A stretch of 64,000 bases of DNA, taken from NCBI GenBank assembly GCA_036785705.1, contig JAWUZG010000015.1, positions 5,037,001-5,101,000 of the forward strand, written 5' to 3'. This document shows positions 1-12,944 of the stretch, piece after piece (within the stretch, counting starts at the first letter, position 1; each line of letters begins with the position of its first letter). The notes below the pieces were generated by a model that worked only from the letters and a program-made list of their open reading frames with translations, did no database searches and had not been told where the DNA came from. Origin of the DNA: Acanthornis magna. Taxonomy: Eukaryota > Chordata > Aves > Passeriformes > Acanthizidae. The position numbers and the translations under genes were made by a program.

Positions 1-1149
1 AAATGAGCGTGGAGAGAAACAAGAGAACTGAATCCCTCTCTACCTCCCATCACCCACGTTGCTAACAGAACATCTTCCAAGCTCTGCTGCAGTCCAGTCT
101 CTGTCCTTGCCCTCTGCTTTTTTCTGCTGTCTTTAATCTGCCACACTCCCACTGGTGCTGGATGGGGTGGGAGGGTTTCAGGGAAGATGAGAGTTGGTGC
201 CTCACAACACCGACACGAAGCTCTTCAAAACTGCACCTCTCTGCTGAGATCCAGAGCAATGTCTCCTGCCTTTGTCCCAGGACCTCACCTGGACACAGCA
301 AGTCTTGATCTCTGCTGAAGGCATCGAAACCCCAGCCTTGGAGTGATGTTTGGCAGTGAGAGATGCTGCAACAGGCAGAAAAAACTTACTTGGTTTATTC
401 CTCTAATTTTTTCTGCTCCTTTGGAGGTTACCATGACCAGTGTGTGTTCCCAGCCCTGCGCCGAAACTGTGCTTGCCCAGGAATTGATTTGCCACGCCTG
501 AAATGGAAGCAAACACAGATTAAATTTAAGCTATTTGTTCAGTATCTCAGTTACGCAATTGGACATCATAGATTAGGGAAGGTGACCTCCTGTAGCACAG
601 GGGGGATTTACTGACATGTTCAAGCAAATATTACACTTCCTGGGATCCAGCACAGCTCAGGATAAAGGAGAAAAAGGTACTGGCTGGCTGCCTCCCTGCA
701 CAAGCACCTAAATCCCAATGATCTCTGTCTTCCCTCAGAGCTTCAGGGTGGAGGACCCAGGATCTCCAAAGCAGGGGCCAGCCCTGCTTCTTCCTGCAAG
801 GAGGAAAAGGAGAAAAGGAAAGAAAGAGAAATGGAAGGAGAAGGAGGAAAATGAGCCTTTGCAGGGTCTCAACTACCTGCTAAACACAACCAACCCCAGG
901 AGACGCAGGGTTTTGTTCCAATTGCCATCGCCCACACTCCTGACTCCTGAGAGCTTCATGGTGTTGGTGGAGCCAAGGCTTGAGGCTCTTGCTTGCTGCG
1001 GGGAGGCTCCCAGGCTCAGGGCTGGTCCGAGGGCTGTGGCACTGGCTGGGGGGCAGGCAGAGGAGAGGACACAGCTCTAGGGACCACAGGAAGGTTCATT
1101 TGCTCAAGAGGCCAGCGACGGACCAGCAATTTCAAATTGAAATCTGTGT

Positions 1150-1430
1150 GCTTAAAATATAAAAGAAGGGAAAGGAGCCAGCAAGGATTGGTGGTTGCAC
1201 TGCAAACTGTCAGTGTCTGTTTGTGAAAAGGCTTTTGACTGACAGCAAAGTTGTCAGAGGCGTCTGACGTCAGAGCTGCACAGCGAGGTGTCGAGGTATC
1301 GGAGGGCACAACTTGCCAACGGCAACAGCAGCATCAGCCGCCTCTGGGTAGCTCCGAGCTCTCCTTCTCCTCCGCCTCCTTCTCCTCCTGGCCGGATTTT
1401 GGAGCAGACAAGCAGGCTGCCCCAGCACCG
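1150..1430. promoter_or_regulatory. Promoter-like CpG cluster with TATA motif and full CRE
   Basis: TATAAAAG lies at 1158-1165, a perfect palindromic CRE (TGACGTCA) at 1265-1272, and about ten CpGs fall between 1258 and 1430, in an otherwise CpG-poor region. A pyrimidine-rich tract of CTCCTT type follows (about 1360-1391). An AATAAA run lies at about 2150-2166 and could end a short + strand transcript. Each motif is seen directly. That they act together as a promoter or enhancer is inference. It could be a CREB-bound distal element of RIMS4 or an alternative start of the upstream neighbour. Confidence 0.35.
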
Positions 1431-3599
1431 ACCTGCCTGCTGCCTGTGGAGCTCCCAGGTGGAGGAGGAGAGGAGATGTGGCCTGGATGCCACATGACTC
1501 TGGAGCTGTTGTACCCCTGAGATGGAGACATCCTGACCCAGGCAGGGCAATGCCCAGTGCCACCTCCCTGAGCCCTGACCTCCATGGGCTGGGACCGGCT
1601 CGGCTCAGCCTGAACCTGGGAGTGGGAAGGGGAGCTGGGATGGTCCCCAGCAGCAGCACTGTGCCAGAACAGGGTCTGCCTTGCACTTCCCACACCCCTC
1701 CCACTCTCCCAAACCTCACCCGGGGTTTTACCTACCAAAGTGCTCCACAGCCCCTTCTGTGGCTTCAGAAAATTCATGAGTGTGCCAAGTGCCAGAGTGT
1801 AACACTAACCCCGGGCCTTCCCACTCTCCTTGACGGGTTCTGCGCCACCTCCCACACGACCTGGATGAAGCCAGGGCTCTACCTGAACAAACCAGGCAAA
1901 GCAGATGGAGACTAAACCTGTTTCTGCGTGCTTTGGCACTGAAATACTGCAGTAGCTTTGGCCGTGGCAAGAGCAGGGCAGAGCTGGGAGAGAGGGGGAG
2001 GCTGGGGCACAGGCAGCACGAATGGCTCATGTTTGCTCTCTTGATGTGAGGTCTTGCAAATGGAAATGATTCTCCAGGAGCATCTGTTCCTCAGGCAGGG
2101 GCTGTACCACTGCAGGCACCCTCCAGAGACATCACTGGCACTTCATGTAAATAAATAAATCAATAAAAGCAGTGGCTACAGGAAGGGATTTGGCCTTCTT
2201 GTCTTGGAAACACCTGAGTCATCCAGGATAATCACCCGGTGGCCTTGGACGGATGGCTTTTCTGAGCCCTGAGACACCTGCTTGCTGCTGAAGTGGTTTA
2301 GCCCATCTGTTTAATGCTGTGCTAGCTGGGAAATTGTTTCTCTGCTTTAGCTTTAAATGATGAATTGTTGCCTGAAAGATTATCCTTTGTTTATCTCTGT
2401 TCCAGTGACCCCCTTTGCTGCCTCTCCTCTCCCCTCTGCTTGGGAGTTGCAGCAGCGAGGACAGAAGGAGCAGGAGATGTGACCATTCCCAGCCCTGAAT
2501 ATCAGGCTGTTGATCTTTCCTCCAAGCCATCTCCATTTCCAGATAAAATTCTGCCTCTTGTCCAGCTCACGGTTTCTCCAGAACACAGAGCAGGGCCTGG
2601 CAGTCCTGAGACTAGAAAGGAGTGCAAGAAATATGGAATAGCTTGGATGAGAAAGGTGGGGAGGAGAAGGACCCTGTGTGGGCTCTCCCCATGTCACTCC
2701 AGCACCCCAAGCCCCAGCACTATGGGCACCTCTGTGGCCCAGCTCAAATTATTTCCTCTGTTTTCCCTGTGTCCAACAGAATGGTCTCTAGAGCAGGAAT
2801 CTGCCAGCTTGATTTGTGTTTTAGATAAATTCCCTTAGAAAAATCCTCAGGCCATAACTCTCTCAGGAGGGCCAAATGTTTTCTCACTGAAATTCGGCAT
2901 GGCTTGTTGCTCTGTCAATGCAGGTTAATGCAACTGTAAAACATCCTAAACCAGCTGGGTCTTGGACCCTAAACTGATGGGAGCAGCAACCCCAAGTCCC
3001 AAAACCACCTGTGAGAGCTCCCATTTCATTTGTGTTCTCCTGAGAACTGAAGCCTGAACTCCTCTCCAGCTCCTGACAACTTGGACCAACCACTTGGGAA
3101 CCAGGTTTTCATGCAAATAAATTCAGAAAGGAAATGAAGCCATTACAAAAAGGAGTTGAATCTCACTGAGGAAGCTTCATGCAAGAATAAAGTGATGAAG
3201 TGACAGGATGGATTAGTGTTTAATTTGGTTAAAGTTGGGGTGGCAAATCTGCAGAAGGTCACAGTGACACTAAACAAGTGTCTTGTATTAAACCCAGCTC
3301 AAGTTTTCATGTCTCGGTAAAAGAGCTGGAGCATCTATAACTAGTAACAGGTTATTTTTGGCATCCCAACCTATTTTGTAGCTCCCAGGAGGACAAAACC
3401 GCTTCTCTTTGACTTTGCAAAGCCTGGATTTCTTTTTGTGTCGGCAGGATGCTGGGATCTGCATTTAAATTCTTCTGCCACTGCCTGTCTTAACAAAAGC
3501 TCACAGGTCCAGGCAATTACTGCTCTTGCTTGCTTTACACAGAGCAAAGAGCCCAATCTAGATGAGGGATGTGTTCAAAATAACAACACTAAAGTTATG

Positions 3600-3740
3600 T
3601 TTAGTGACCATCTCTGAGGGGATTTGAAAGACACGCAGATGTGGTTTGTCTTGGGGACATGGATTAGGGGTGGTCTGGGTTAAGGGTTGGGGTCAGTGAT
3701 TACAGGTCTTTTGTAAACTGAGCAATTCTATGATCCAGTG
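3600..3740 (+). mobile_element. CR1 LINE fragment, 3' end, degraded
   Basis: The sequence from the CTGAGGGGATTTGAAAGACA region through GACATGGATTAGGGGTGGTC to the tail AATTCTATGATCC follows the 3' UTR of avian CR1 elements, which typically end in ATTCTATGATTCTA. It has many substitutions, so the copy is old. It is 5' truncated, as most CR1 copies are, and non-functional. Confidence 0.7.
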
Positions 3741-4506
3741 AAAAGGTGTCACAGGCTTAAAAAGCCTAAATCTTTGGTAGAAACTGTGTTCCAAGGGGTC
3801 ACTCTGTCAGTGCCTCCTCACAGGTCACAGGCTCACGGGCATTGTTCGAGGTCACTTGGAAATCAGCAGAGAGGCTGGCGCCAGAGCCAGGCCATCAGCG
3901 CTTTACGTGGCCCTGTCATCAGACAGGTTTCCATGACTCTCCCTCTTCCTTCGCTGTCCCTTCTTGGGCCCCAGCTGCACCCACACCATGTTCCCACTCT
4001 TCCTGAGGCTGTTTGCCGGATGGGTGCCAGATCTCCAGTTCTGCAACGCATGGTGTGACATCTGCTCTGCCTTCCCTCCCGCTTCTCCCAAATGGAGATA
4101 GCCGGAAAAATATTTAAGCCAGCATACACAGAACCATCAAAATCAAAGTACTTCACAAAACTGACTGCGCTTCACTGGAATTTTGTTTTGAAACGAAACA
4201 AACAAACAAAAAATCTGGCAGAATCAAAACATCTTGTTTCAGCGTTTTCAGAAGAAAGAAAACCTTCCTGTTCTATTCTGAAAAGGCTTTTCACTGCTGA
4301 GATTATTTCAGAAAATAGCTAAATCAAGCAGAAAGCAAATTAAAAAATCAAACTCTCTTGGAGATGGATCCAGTTTCAGATTTTTCTCTAATTGGCAGCC
4401 AAGAGGAGCAGTGCCCCTTGGGCATCCCAGTGGTGCTGGTACAGCACTGCTCTCGTCCGCTTCCCTGTGTGTTCATGGAGGGGACAGGGAAGAGCACGGA
4501 GGTGAC

Positions 4507-4656
4507 CCAGGGCTAAGACCTGGGAAAACCAGGCAAAATCAGGGAGACCCTGCTATCGGTGAGGAGCTTCCCAGGGCTAAAACATGGGAAAACCAGTCAA
4601 AATCAGGGAACCTGATTAAAAACCTGATTAAAACCCTGCTATCAGTGAGGAGCTTC
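4507..4656. repeat. Diverged two-copy tandem duplication (64 and 86 nt)
   Basis: Copy 1 (4507-4570) and copy 2 (4571-4656) share the blocks CCAGGGCTAA, ATGGGAAAACCAG or its close variant, CAAAATCAGGGA and CCCTGCTATC, ending GTGAGGAGCTTC. Copy 2 carries about 22 extra nucleotides, formed by a local repeat of CCTGATTAAAAA. It matches no repeat family I recognise and no coding frame is implied. Confidence 0.8.
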
Positions 4657-7600
4657 TCCTCCTCTCGTCGGGGACAAGCCTCCAGGATAAAGTTGTGCAC
4701 TGATGAGAGACAAAGAAGACTTAAAATGTGACAAGAGCAGATGTTCCAGAGGTGTTCAGACAACTCCTGCCTCTGTTTACTCCTTGAGGAAGAACTGGGT
4801 GGGTTCTCCCATTGCATCAATGCACAAAACACCCACAGCATATACGTGGGGACAGGAGTGTTCCTGCACTGCCTGAGCCCCATTCCAGCAAGGTGGGGAC
4901 AGCAGAGCTGGTGCTGCAGCACCCTGCAGCTCCCCCAGCAGTCAGGTGATGGGAGAAACCCCTTCAGAGCTCACAGGCTGCACAGGTTTCTGCTGTGAAA
5001 TCCATTATAGGAGAATTTGCATGGAATTCAGGGCTCTGGATCTTCAATACCCCAAACATCTCATCAAATCATTTGTCAGTATTTCATATTTCCTTCAAAT
5101 ATTTGGATGTGCAGGCCCCTCTAACACTCGCTGGCACCACGAAAAGTGGCATTGCTAGGAAGTAGAGCCCCTGGCACAGGGAAGTTGGGCAGATGCCTGC
5201 AGAGCCATCAGCTGGAGAATGGGGAAAGTGTGTACAGGGGCAGCACTTCCTCCCGTCTGTCCAGGGCTCCAGCATCGCGTGCATGTTGCCTTGAAAAACA
5301 AAAATCAGCATCTGCTCCAATAAGTGATTTGCCCAGGGCAGCAATGCATCTGCTGGAAAAAGAGCACATCTGTGCTCGAGGTAAAAGTGGAGCAGTCAGC
5401 GGAGCTGGGATGCTGCACGGGAACAGAGCACAGTCCCAATGGCCCTGGGAAACAGGACATCTCCTGGGGTTGTGTGCCCAGGGTACATCTCTGCCAGAGC
5501 TGGCACACACAAGTCGAGTTTGGCCCTTTGTTCAAGGAAAAATAAAGTGGATTCAAGCCACTGGACCCCCGCAGTGAACTGGTATAAATGCTGAGGAATG
5601 TGTCATCAGCCCATTAAGACCTTGGGCAGGTGCTGCTGGATAAACAAAATCCCTGTCTCCTTTAGTGACGTGAATTTTAGTGAGGCAGGAGAAAAAGAAA
5701 CTAACACTGTGTTTACAAAATTTTTTAAAAAAAACCCTAAACCTGGACCTCCAGGATGGGGATTGTACTGTCCCCCCAGTCCATCAGGGATCCAACCAGG
5801 AGCTGGTACAATCTGTGCTGATGCAATATGAGCAGTGAATCGCTCCTGCTCATATTTTTACATCCCCCACAATTTTACTGAAATAAATTAAAAGCAATCT
5901 TGGACCTTGTAAGACAAGGTAGTTATCGCTACAGCCAGCCAGCATCAGATTTATTGACCTCTAAGATGCATTCAAACCATATTTGCTTTCATATGACAAG
6001 TGTCCTGTTTTATTGGAGCAGTTTTTCAGCAGCCCTGAATCACTGCTGCAACTCCATTTTGTCAGAGGCAAACTGAAGATGTTTTGCACTAGAGTCAAGG
6101 CAACTGAGCACAGTACCTTTGTAAAATGGGGGACATCAAGCCTTTAATGATGAGAATTGACGGAAAAAAAGGGCAGGTTTTCAGGCAATAATGATAAACA
6201 CTTTAATAGCTGAACTCTAAAGAGAGTGAGTCTTTCTGGCAGCAAAAGCGAAATATGGTAAACTGTTTTACAGTACTTTTACTAAGTATTTGAATGAGTG
6301 GGCCTAATATTTTGAAGATTGGAAGCAATCTGTATGAACTTGAAGAATTTTCTTTCTCAGAAGCGTGAAACAGCCTGAATTGCGTTAGGAATGCTGGCAA
6401 CCATGCCCTCAAACAGACTGAAAAAAAGGTGAATGATTTGATAAGACTGCAAATGTAAAAAAGAGTTGAAATTAAATGAGAAGAGAGGAATAAAAACAAG
6501 ACTGGTGAGATAAGAAATGGAGTGATATATTCCAGTACTTGGGGTGAAATATAGTGTCTGTAAAAACATGAAAACATTATCTGGATTTTCACTGGTACTA
6601 CCAGTGCTTCTTTATAGACAGATGATAAGAAATATAATAACTCCGAGAGTACTAAAACAATCAATGTAAAAATATATTTTCAAGACATGCTTGTAGTGAA
6701 TTTCATTGAGTGCTGCTTTAATTTTAAGCTTTCAGAAGATACACATTCTGCCCAGTACAGAATCCCCTACATTTCCTTCTATAGTTTTCTATACTTAGAG
6801 ATTTAAGAGAGGAGTTACAACACTTGAAGGAGCAGTCTGTTGATGGCATATATAGATAAGGCATTTTGAAAGGTAGAGCACATTTTTTTTTTTATTTTGG
6901 GACTGTCAGAAGACAGAACGGAGTTGTGAAGCTAAATGTGAGCTTGCTGGTGATGACTACAACGGGTCATTGAGATCTCTGTTTATTTTCAAGCAGATGC
7001 AATGTTTTAGGGTATTGTGATAAAACTTGTGTTATCACTTGGTTGATCAGCACTGGCCTTGCTTTCAGTTTGTAGTTCCACAGTTTCAGTCACAGCTTTG
7101 AACTATTTGTCTTGTATAGTGTTCTATAGACAATCTGTTAGGAGCTTCTTATGTAACATTATTCCTCTCAAGTTCAGCAAAAAATGCTGCATCGTGAAGA
7201 ATGTGCATAATGTATAACAAATTTAGCCCCTCTGCTAACTGCAGGCAAGTGAATCTTCCTATCATTTGGGGACAGAGTTATCGCAGCCTGGAGGAAGGAG
7301 GGAGGGGAAAGGCAAGGCAAAACAAGAGAAAGGGTTAAAGCAGCTTCGGTGGCAGTGCCATAAACATGCAAACACATTTTGCCAAACTGTTGTTGGCTTT
7401 TGAGATGAAGAAAAAGGCATTCTTCCCCTTCTGCATTGGCTTCTAGTGCCTTGCTCAGTACTGTGGGACACAAAAACCCTTTTTGCAGAGACCACCTCCA
7501 GCCCAGGCGCAGACACAAGATGGAAACATATTTGCAGTACCCTCAAGTGCTTGTAGGGATTTCTCCCCACAAGTTCCAGTTGTGCTGCAGCCGCATCACC

Positions 7601-8068
7601 TCATTCTATAAATCTGCCAATGTCCATCCAATCCCGCAGCAAATCCATTTGCTACAACTTTTACAAGTACTAAAGCCCATCTGTAGGAAGCCACACAGAA
7701 GATTATTTCTGTCCTCTTCTTATTACAGACTCAGCAGACTCATTTAAAAGAGATATTTCACAAACTTGTTGCCTCCCAGGCTGAGAACTGCGTGCAAAGA
7801 GGCTGCAGTCCAAAAGTCACTGACTTCAGCAGCATCCATGGCCCTGATGGGCCTCTCCTGCAGGGGAGCAGAAATGCTGAGATGAGGCAGGTGGCGGTGT
7901 GGAACATTTTGTCCACATGATTATATGTTCTGGCAACTGAAGGACCCAAATCCCAACATTAAAACTAAATTAAATTACCATTCACTGAGCTATTGAGAGG
8001 TCTCTGCTCTTAGGGAGGCTTATGACATTGACTGCAGTAAAACCAGCAGGTTGAGGGAGGTTCTCTCC

Positions 8069-8128
8069 CTCTGCTCTGCTCTGCTCTGCTCTTCTCTGCT
8101 CTGCTCTGCTCTGCTCTGCTCTGCTCTG
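8069..8128. repeat. Pentanucleotide microsatellite (CTCTG)n, about 12 copies
   Basis: Near-perfect CTCTG units run for about 60 nt with one interruption (CTTCT near 8091). The array ends exactly where CR1-like sequence begins, so it sits on the 5' truncation point of that insertion. Five-base units make all frames periodic, which explains the SRAEQ-type repeats in the opposite-strand frames. Likely length-polymorphic. Confidence 0.9.
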
Positions 8129-8649
8129 ATGAGACCCCATCTGCAGTGCTGCATCCAGCTCTTGGAACCACAGCATAAGAACGTGGAGCTGCTGGAGTGA
8201 GTCCAGAGAAGGTCATGAAGATGCTCAGAGGGCTGGAGCCCCTCTGCTCTGCAAACAGTTTGGGAGAGTCGGGGGAGTTCAGCCTGGAGAAGAGAAGACT
8301 CCAGGGAGACCTTAGAGCCCCTTCCAGTGCCTAAAGGGGCTGCAGGGAGCTGAGAGGGACTTGGGACAAGGATTTGCGTGGATTGACAGGACAAGGGGAA
8401 ATGGCTTCCAACTGCCAGAGGGCAAGATTAGATTAGATATTAGGAAAAAATTCTTCTCTGCGAGGGAGGTGAACCTTCACAGGTTCCCCAAAGAAGCTGT
8501 GGCTGCCCCAGCCCTGGAAGTGTCTGAGGCCAGGTTGATAGGGCCCTGGGTAACCTGGTCAAATGGAAGGTGTCCCTGCGCATATCAGGGGAGTGGAACA
8601 AGATGGTCTTTAGGGTGCGTTCCAATCCAAACTATTCTGTGATTCCATA
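8129..8649 (+). mobile_element. CR1 LINE, 5'-truncated, end of ORF2 plus 3' UTR
   Basis: The block starts near GACCCCATCTGCAGTGCTGC and proceeds through GGCTGGAGCCCCTCTGCTCT, the strongly conserved TTCAGCCTGGAGAAGAGAAG and GGACAAGGGGAAATGGCTTC, and a region like TTAGATATTAGGAAAAAATT. It ends at ACTATTCTGTGATTCC. This order is that of avian CR1 3' ends. The ORF2 C-terminal code (RGLEPL, FSLEKRRLQGDL) is broken by stops. The copy is inactive and + oriented. Confidence 0.93.
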
Positions 8650-11600
8650 AAACCCAACCAAAACCAGCTCCCAGCTAGCCTGGGCTCCAGCAGCACATTG
8701 GGCACTGCAGTACAGAGCTCGTGTGCCCTCATTTGCTGGGTTTCTCCCAGTGAGGGGCTGAGCTGGTTTAGTGCTGGAGGGGCTGTCCAGGGCTCGGGCT
8801 GATCCCTGCTGTGGAATGCTCCTCACAGTGGCTGGGTAGCTCACGAATGCATTCTTAGCTAAAAAGCTAAATTCACAAACTCAGAAAGATGAAATGTCTG
8901 TGATGTTATGATTCAATGATTCTATTTTCTGTATTCCTTCCAAGAAATGCTGTAGTTGCACAGGTAACAGAACTTCCCAGTCTTGGCACTGAATATTGTT
9001 GTTGCAACAGTATTTAAACATTTCCTCTCTTTTCCTCTGTGCCTGTGTGAGTGCGCAGGGGAATCAGATAGAGACACAGCTCTTTGGGTGTCAGTGAGAG
9101 AAGCAAGCCTGAGTCTTTCTAAGCCTGGCCTGGGATGGCTGCCATACTATTAATATGTAATTTGGCTGGGTAGTTCTGAGCCATCTTAATTCTCCAGCCA
9201 TCATTACTTTTCTTGGTTATCATTCATACATTTCTATATGCTAGTTTGCTTGGAGGAAAGAGATTGGACATTTAGAGGGGATGAGTCTATATTTTTGGAA
9301 TTGGAGCTAAATTACCCACCAGTTGAAGCATTATTGTGTTTTACAATAATTGCTGATTAAAATTCAAATGCACTAAATTCCACCTGTCATTCCCAGCATT
9401 GCCTCTGTTGTGACAATGCCAACACCATGAGCAGATATGATCGAAAAGACTGAAGGAAGTGGTTTGTCTGCACGATTCCATCCTTTCATTCTGCCACAAT
9501 GTGCCAAACTCCTCTCCCAAACCCTTGGGATATTTGCCACAAAATGTCTGCTCTGTTGGAGGCTTCATAGAATGAAGACACCACGGTTCAGGTTTCCAAA
9601 GCAACCTCTGTGTTTTCACAGCCATGCTGGACAGGTGCCCACCTGCCTGATCTGCCTCTCTGTCATGTGTGGTCAGTCAGCCAGGGGCTTCGATACACTG
9701 ATGCTCACGACTATTGATGGAGTTTCCAGATGGGCTTCTCTCTTTTTGGAGGAGCTAGATGGGCTCTTCATGTACATGAGCTCCTACTTAGTGTCTCTTT
9801 TTTTCCTCCCCGGCCACAGGATGTGCCCAAGTCCATTTCTTCAGCTCCCTTGAACTTGCCTCTGGCTGAAAAACTTTTTTTGACTGGTTAAACTCCCCAG
9901 TCCTTTCCTTCTCCTCTTGTGCCTCCCACACTTCAGCATTTTTGGCCTCCTTCTTGCTTTTGATCTTCCATTCTCTTTTTCCCAGATCTCAAGCTTTTCC
10001 TCACTGTGCCTAGCCATTTCCCAGCCTGGAGAGCTGGGGAATAGCACAGCCCCCGGGGAGATGGTTTGTTTATGATAAATCAGGGAAGAGGATAAGCAAG
10101 TACTTGCTCTTAACAGCACTTTCTACATGCAGGTGCTTCCTCTTCCCTTTCGCATGTGACTGAATATTGCAACAGACAACGTGTCTGCCAATCACCACTA
10201 CCCTGCACTTCATCAGTTTGGGTCTGCATTTTAGTCACCAGAAGAGAATCAGCCTCATTTAACATCCTTCTACCCATCCTGGCCGGCTGAACCAAAAAAA
10301 GTCCAACCCAAACCATTGAGGAGGACGCAGTGAAGCTGAAGATGGTCTGATGAGTTATACCCCATGGGAGTGCCCAGCCCATTCGAACTCCTGCTCCCAG
10401 GGGTTAGAAGCCATTAATGGGCTGAACCCATGCAGTTTTAGTAGATGGCAGCAGTAAAAACAGTACAGCACGTGCTGTGAAGCCTTGAGTTCTGTTAACT
10501 CAGGAAAATCCTGGCTAGACAAATGTGAGAAGAAGCAGGGCTAGCAAGGGACCCAAGGCTGACGGCTCAGCCTCTCATTACTCATCCTCTGGGCTCTGTG
10601 TCACCAGTCATTTAGCACCTTTGTGGGCTTGTTTTTGATAGCTAGAGAGGCCGTGAGAGAGATGTGACTAAAACAACAGGATCTCTGCTTCTAGATAGGG
10701 TGTCAGGTTTAAGTAAGTGCAAAGCATTGTGACACTGCACACAGGTAGCAGACTGGCTTGCTCTTTAGGGCATGGATGTGGTACAGCTGTGCACAAACCA
10801 GAGCACTCCTGGCTTGCCTGGTTCCCAGCCAATAAAGGATGTTGTAAAAACCTGTCTGGCTTATAATTCAATTTTGCTAAGGTTAGAATATTGCTTCTAT
10901 TAGTGAAAAGCAGAAGGTAGTTTTGAGATTATGGCAGGAAATCTACAGTCAGTTCCTAGCTCCAACAGAGACTTTCCTTATACAGTGTTGGGCAAGCCAA
11001 GCAAAACTCCCGTGCTTTGTACCCTGAACTTGTATAAAAAAAATTACACTGCCTTCTGTTCTTTGTCTTGGTTACTTGGACAGTGAGCACACGGGGAAGA
11101 GAAAGGCTTTCACTCTGTGTTTATACTGTGCCTGGTTCTTTGAGGCGTCAGCCTGCAATATTCCCTTAACACAAATAGCAAGAAATAAGAAATAAGTTAA
11201 AATGTGTATTGTGATGTAAGTGTACAACAACCAAGCCCACTGAAGCCATGGTGCTTGGTGTGCTGGGTACGTGAGACAGTACCTCTGAGCATCACCCTGT
11301 ATTGATGCGATGCCATGGGGCCACAGCCCCTCTGTGGTGTTTAGTCCCTGGTTCTGTGTATCCATGTTCAACACATCTCTCCTGCCCTCCACCCTGCCCA
11401 GAAAGACCAAGAGGAACTTGTAAGTGGAGTCAATTAGAGCCCTGAATTGTCAAGTCTGCTTGACCATTTGTTTTTTGGGTGCTGGAGAACATTGTGTGCT
11501 GCCAGCCATGAGCTGCCTGGCTCCGGCATCAGCTTTGCTCAGGGCAGGGAAGGAATACCATGAGACAGTGGGGAGCCCAACTCTCCTCACCCTTAGGAAT

Positions 11601-12944
11601 GCTGTATTTACTCTGAGCAGATTTATGCATGAGATGTGTTTTCACTAGCAGGGCTTGTTTCTCTGCTGCATTTGAGCTCCCAGCATGTGGACTATTTTTT
11701 GAGCAGGCAGTGGGCAGAGGGAGCAGAAAGAGCAAACATACACAAATCAGAGAGTTTGGTTTTATTTCCAAACAGGCATACACAGAACCATAGGGAGTAC
11801 AAGAGGGAGAGGGCAGCATATCCTCTTGCTCCACTATAAAAATGAACTTCCTAGGCTGACCCAGACACCTAAGAGTAAAGGCAAAAATATAAGCTACGTG
11901 ACTAGTGGGAAGAGAAAGAGCCAGCAGGAAAAATCTATCAGAGCTTTCCATGGTTCAATCAGTCAGAGCCTGCTTCACTGGGGAAACAATCAATTAACCA
12001 CTTCCACTAGGGCAGCCACAGACGTGCTGTTCTGGAGGTAGTAAATCTTTGAGTTTATTTGTTCTCAGTTGCACTCTCAGCTTATTTACAACATCACAGG
12101 AATCTTCCTCCTTGTTTATCCTCACTTCTGCAAGTCCCTCCCAAAGATCTTTCTGTCCATGTCGATCAATGAAGAACTCTTACAGATTAACAATTTCCAG
12201 CTTTACTGCAAATCCCTATTTCCCTTAAACAGGCAGCCAAAACAAACCGTTTCCTCCAGGCATTCAGAGGGCATTACGCCTTTAACTGTCCATCTGATTT
12301 CCAGCTGTCAATGCATTTTGTCTCACTTTAAGGCAGATGGTTTTGGTTTAGGATGTTTTGGCCCAACCAATAATCAAAGAGCCCTGCAGCACACATATTT
12401 GTCCCGCCCTGAGGAGCAAAATGTAGCAGGCAAATGAGAGGCAGATGACACCAAAGCTAAGGGATGATGTTAAGAGCACTCAGCCCAAGCCACTCTGTGG
12501 CAGATGGGAACAGGGAAGGACTCGAGCATGGCTGGTCCCACAGGTATGGTAAAGAGGGAGGTGGACAACAGCCTGGAAAAAAAAGCACAAAAAGGGCATT
12601 GAGAGGATGTGACCGAGTGGTGCTGAGTTGTGCAGGTGCAAGGGGTTCAGACTGTGTCTGTGGAGGAAGCTGGCAGATGGACGAGCATGGAGAAAGGTGC
12701 ACAAAGGTGCTGTGGGGATGATGTTGGTCCTCCTCAGCACTTTGAAAGGAGGTCTCAAAGCACTAAAAGCAGAAGGGTCTTCAGTCCTAGTATGCTGGTG
12801 AAGAAAAGAAAGGACAGAAGAGAGTGTTGGAGACAGAGATCAGCTCTCCAAACCACAGGCCTGTGTCTGCCATGACTATGATTTCAAGGTGTAGTGAAAT
12901 GAGCAATTTTGATGACCACAGCATAAAGCTGAGATTAAACTTCT

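Noticed and set aside
1254..1777. 5' exon or promoter of YWHAB, the expected divergent neighbour
   Set aside because: The CpG cluster is small compared with a housekeeping island, and no 14-3-3 coding sequence is present. Kept only as a possible regulatory element.
8020..8394. Minus-strand frames with SRAEQ repeats
   Set aside because: They are translations of the CTCTG microsatellite and the adjoining CR1 3' end. A five-base unit is open and periodic in all frames.
8880..8940. Another CR1 tail (TTCAATGATTCTA-like)
   Set aside because: Only the terminal motif is similar. No upstream CR1 blocks are recognisable.
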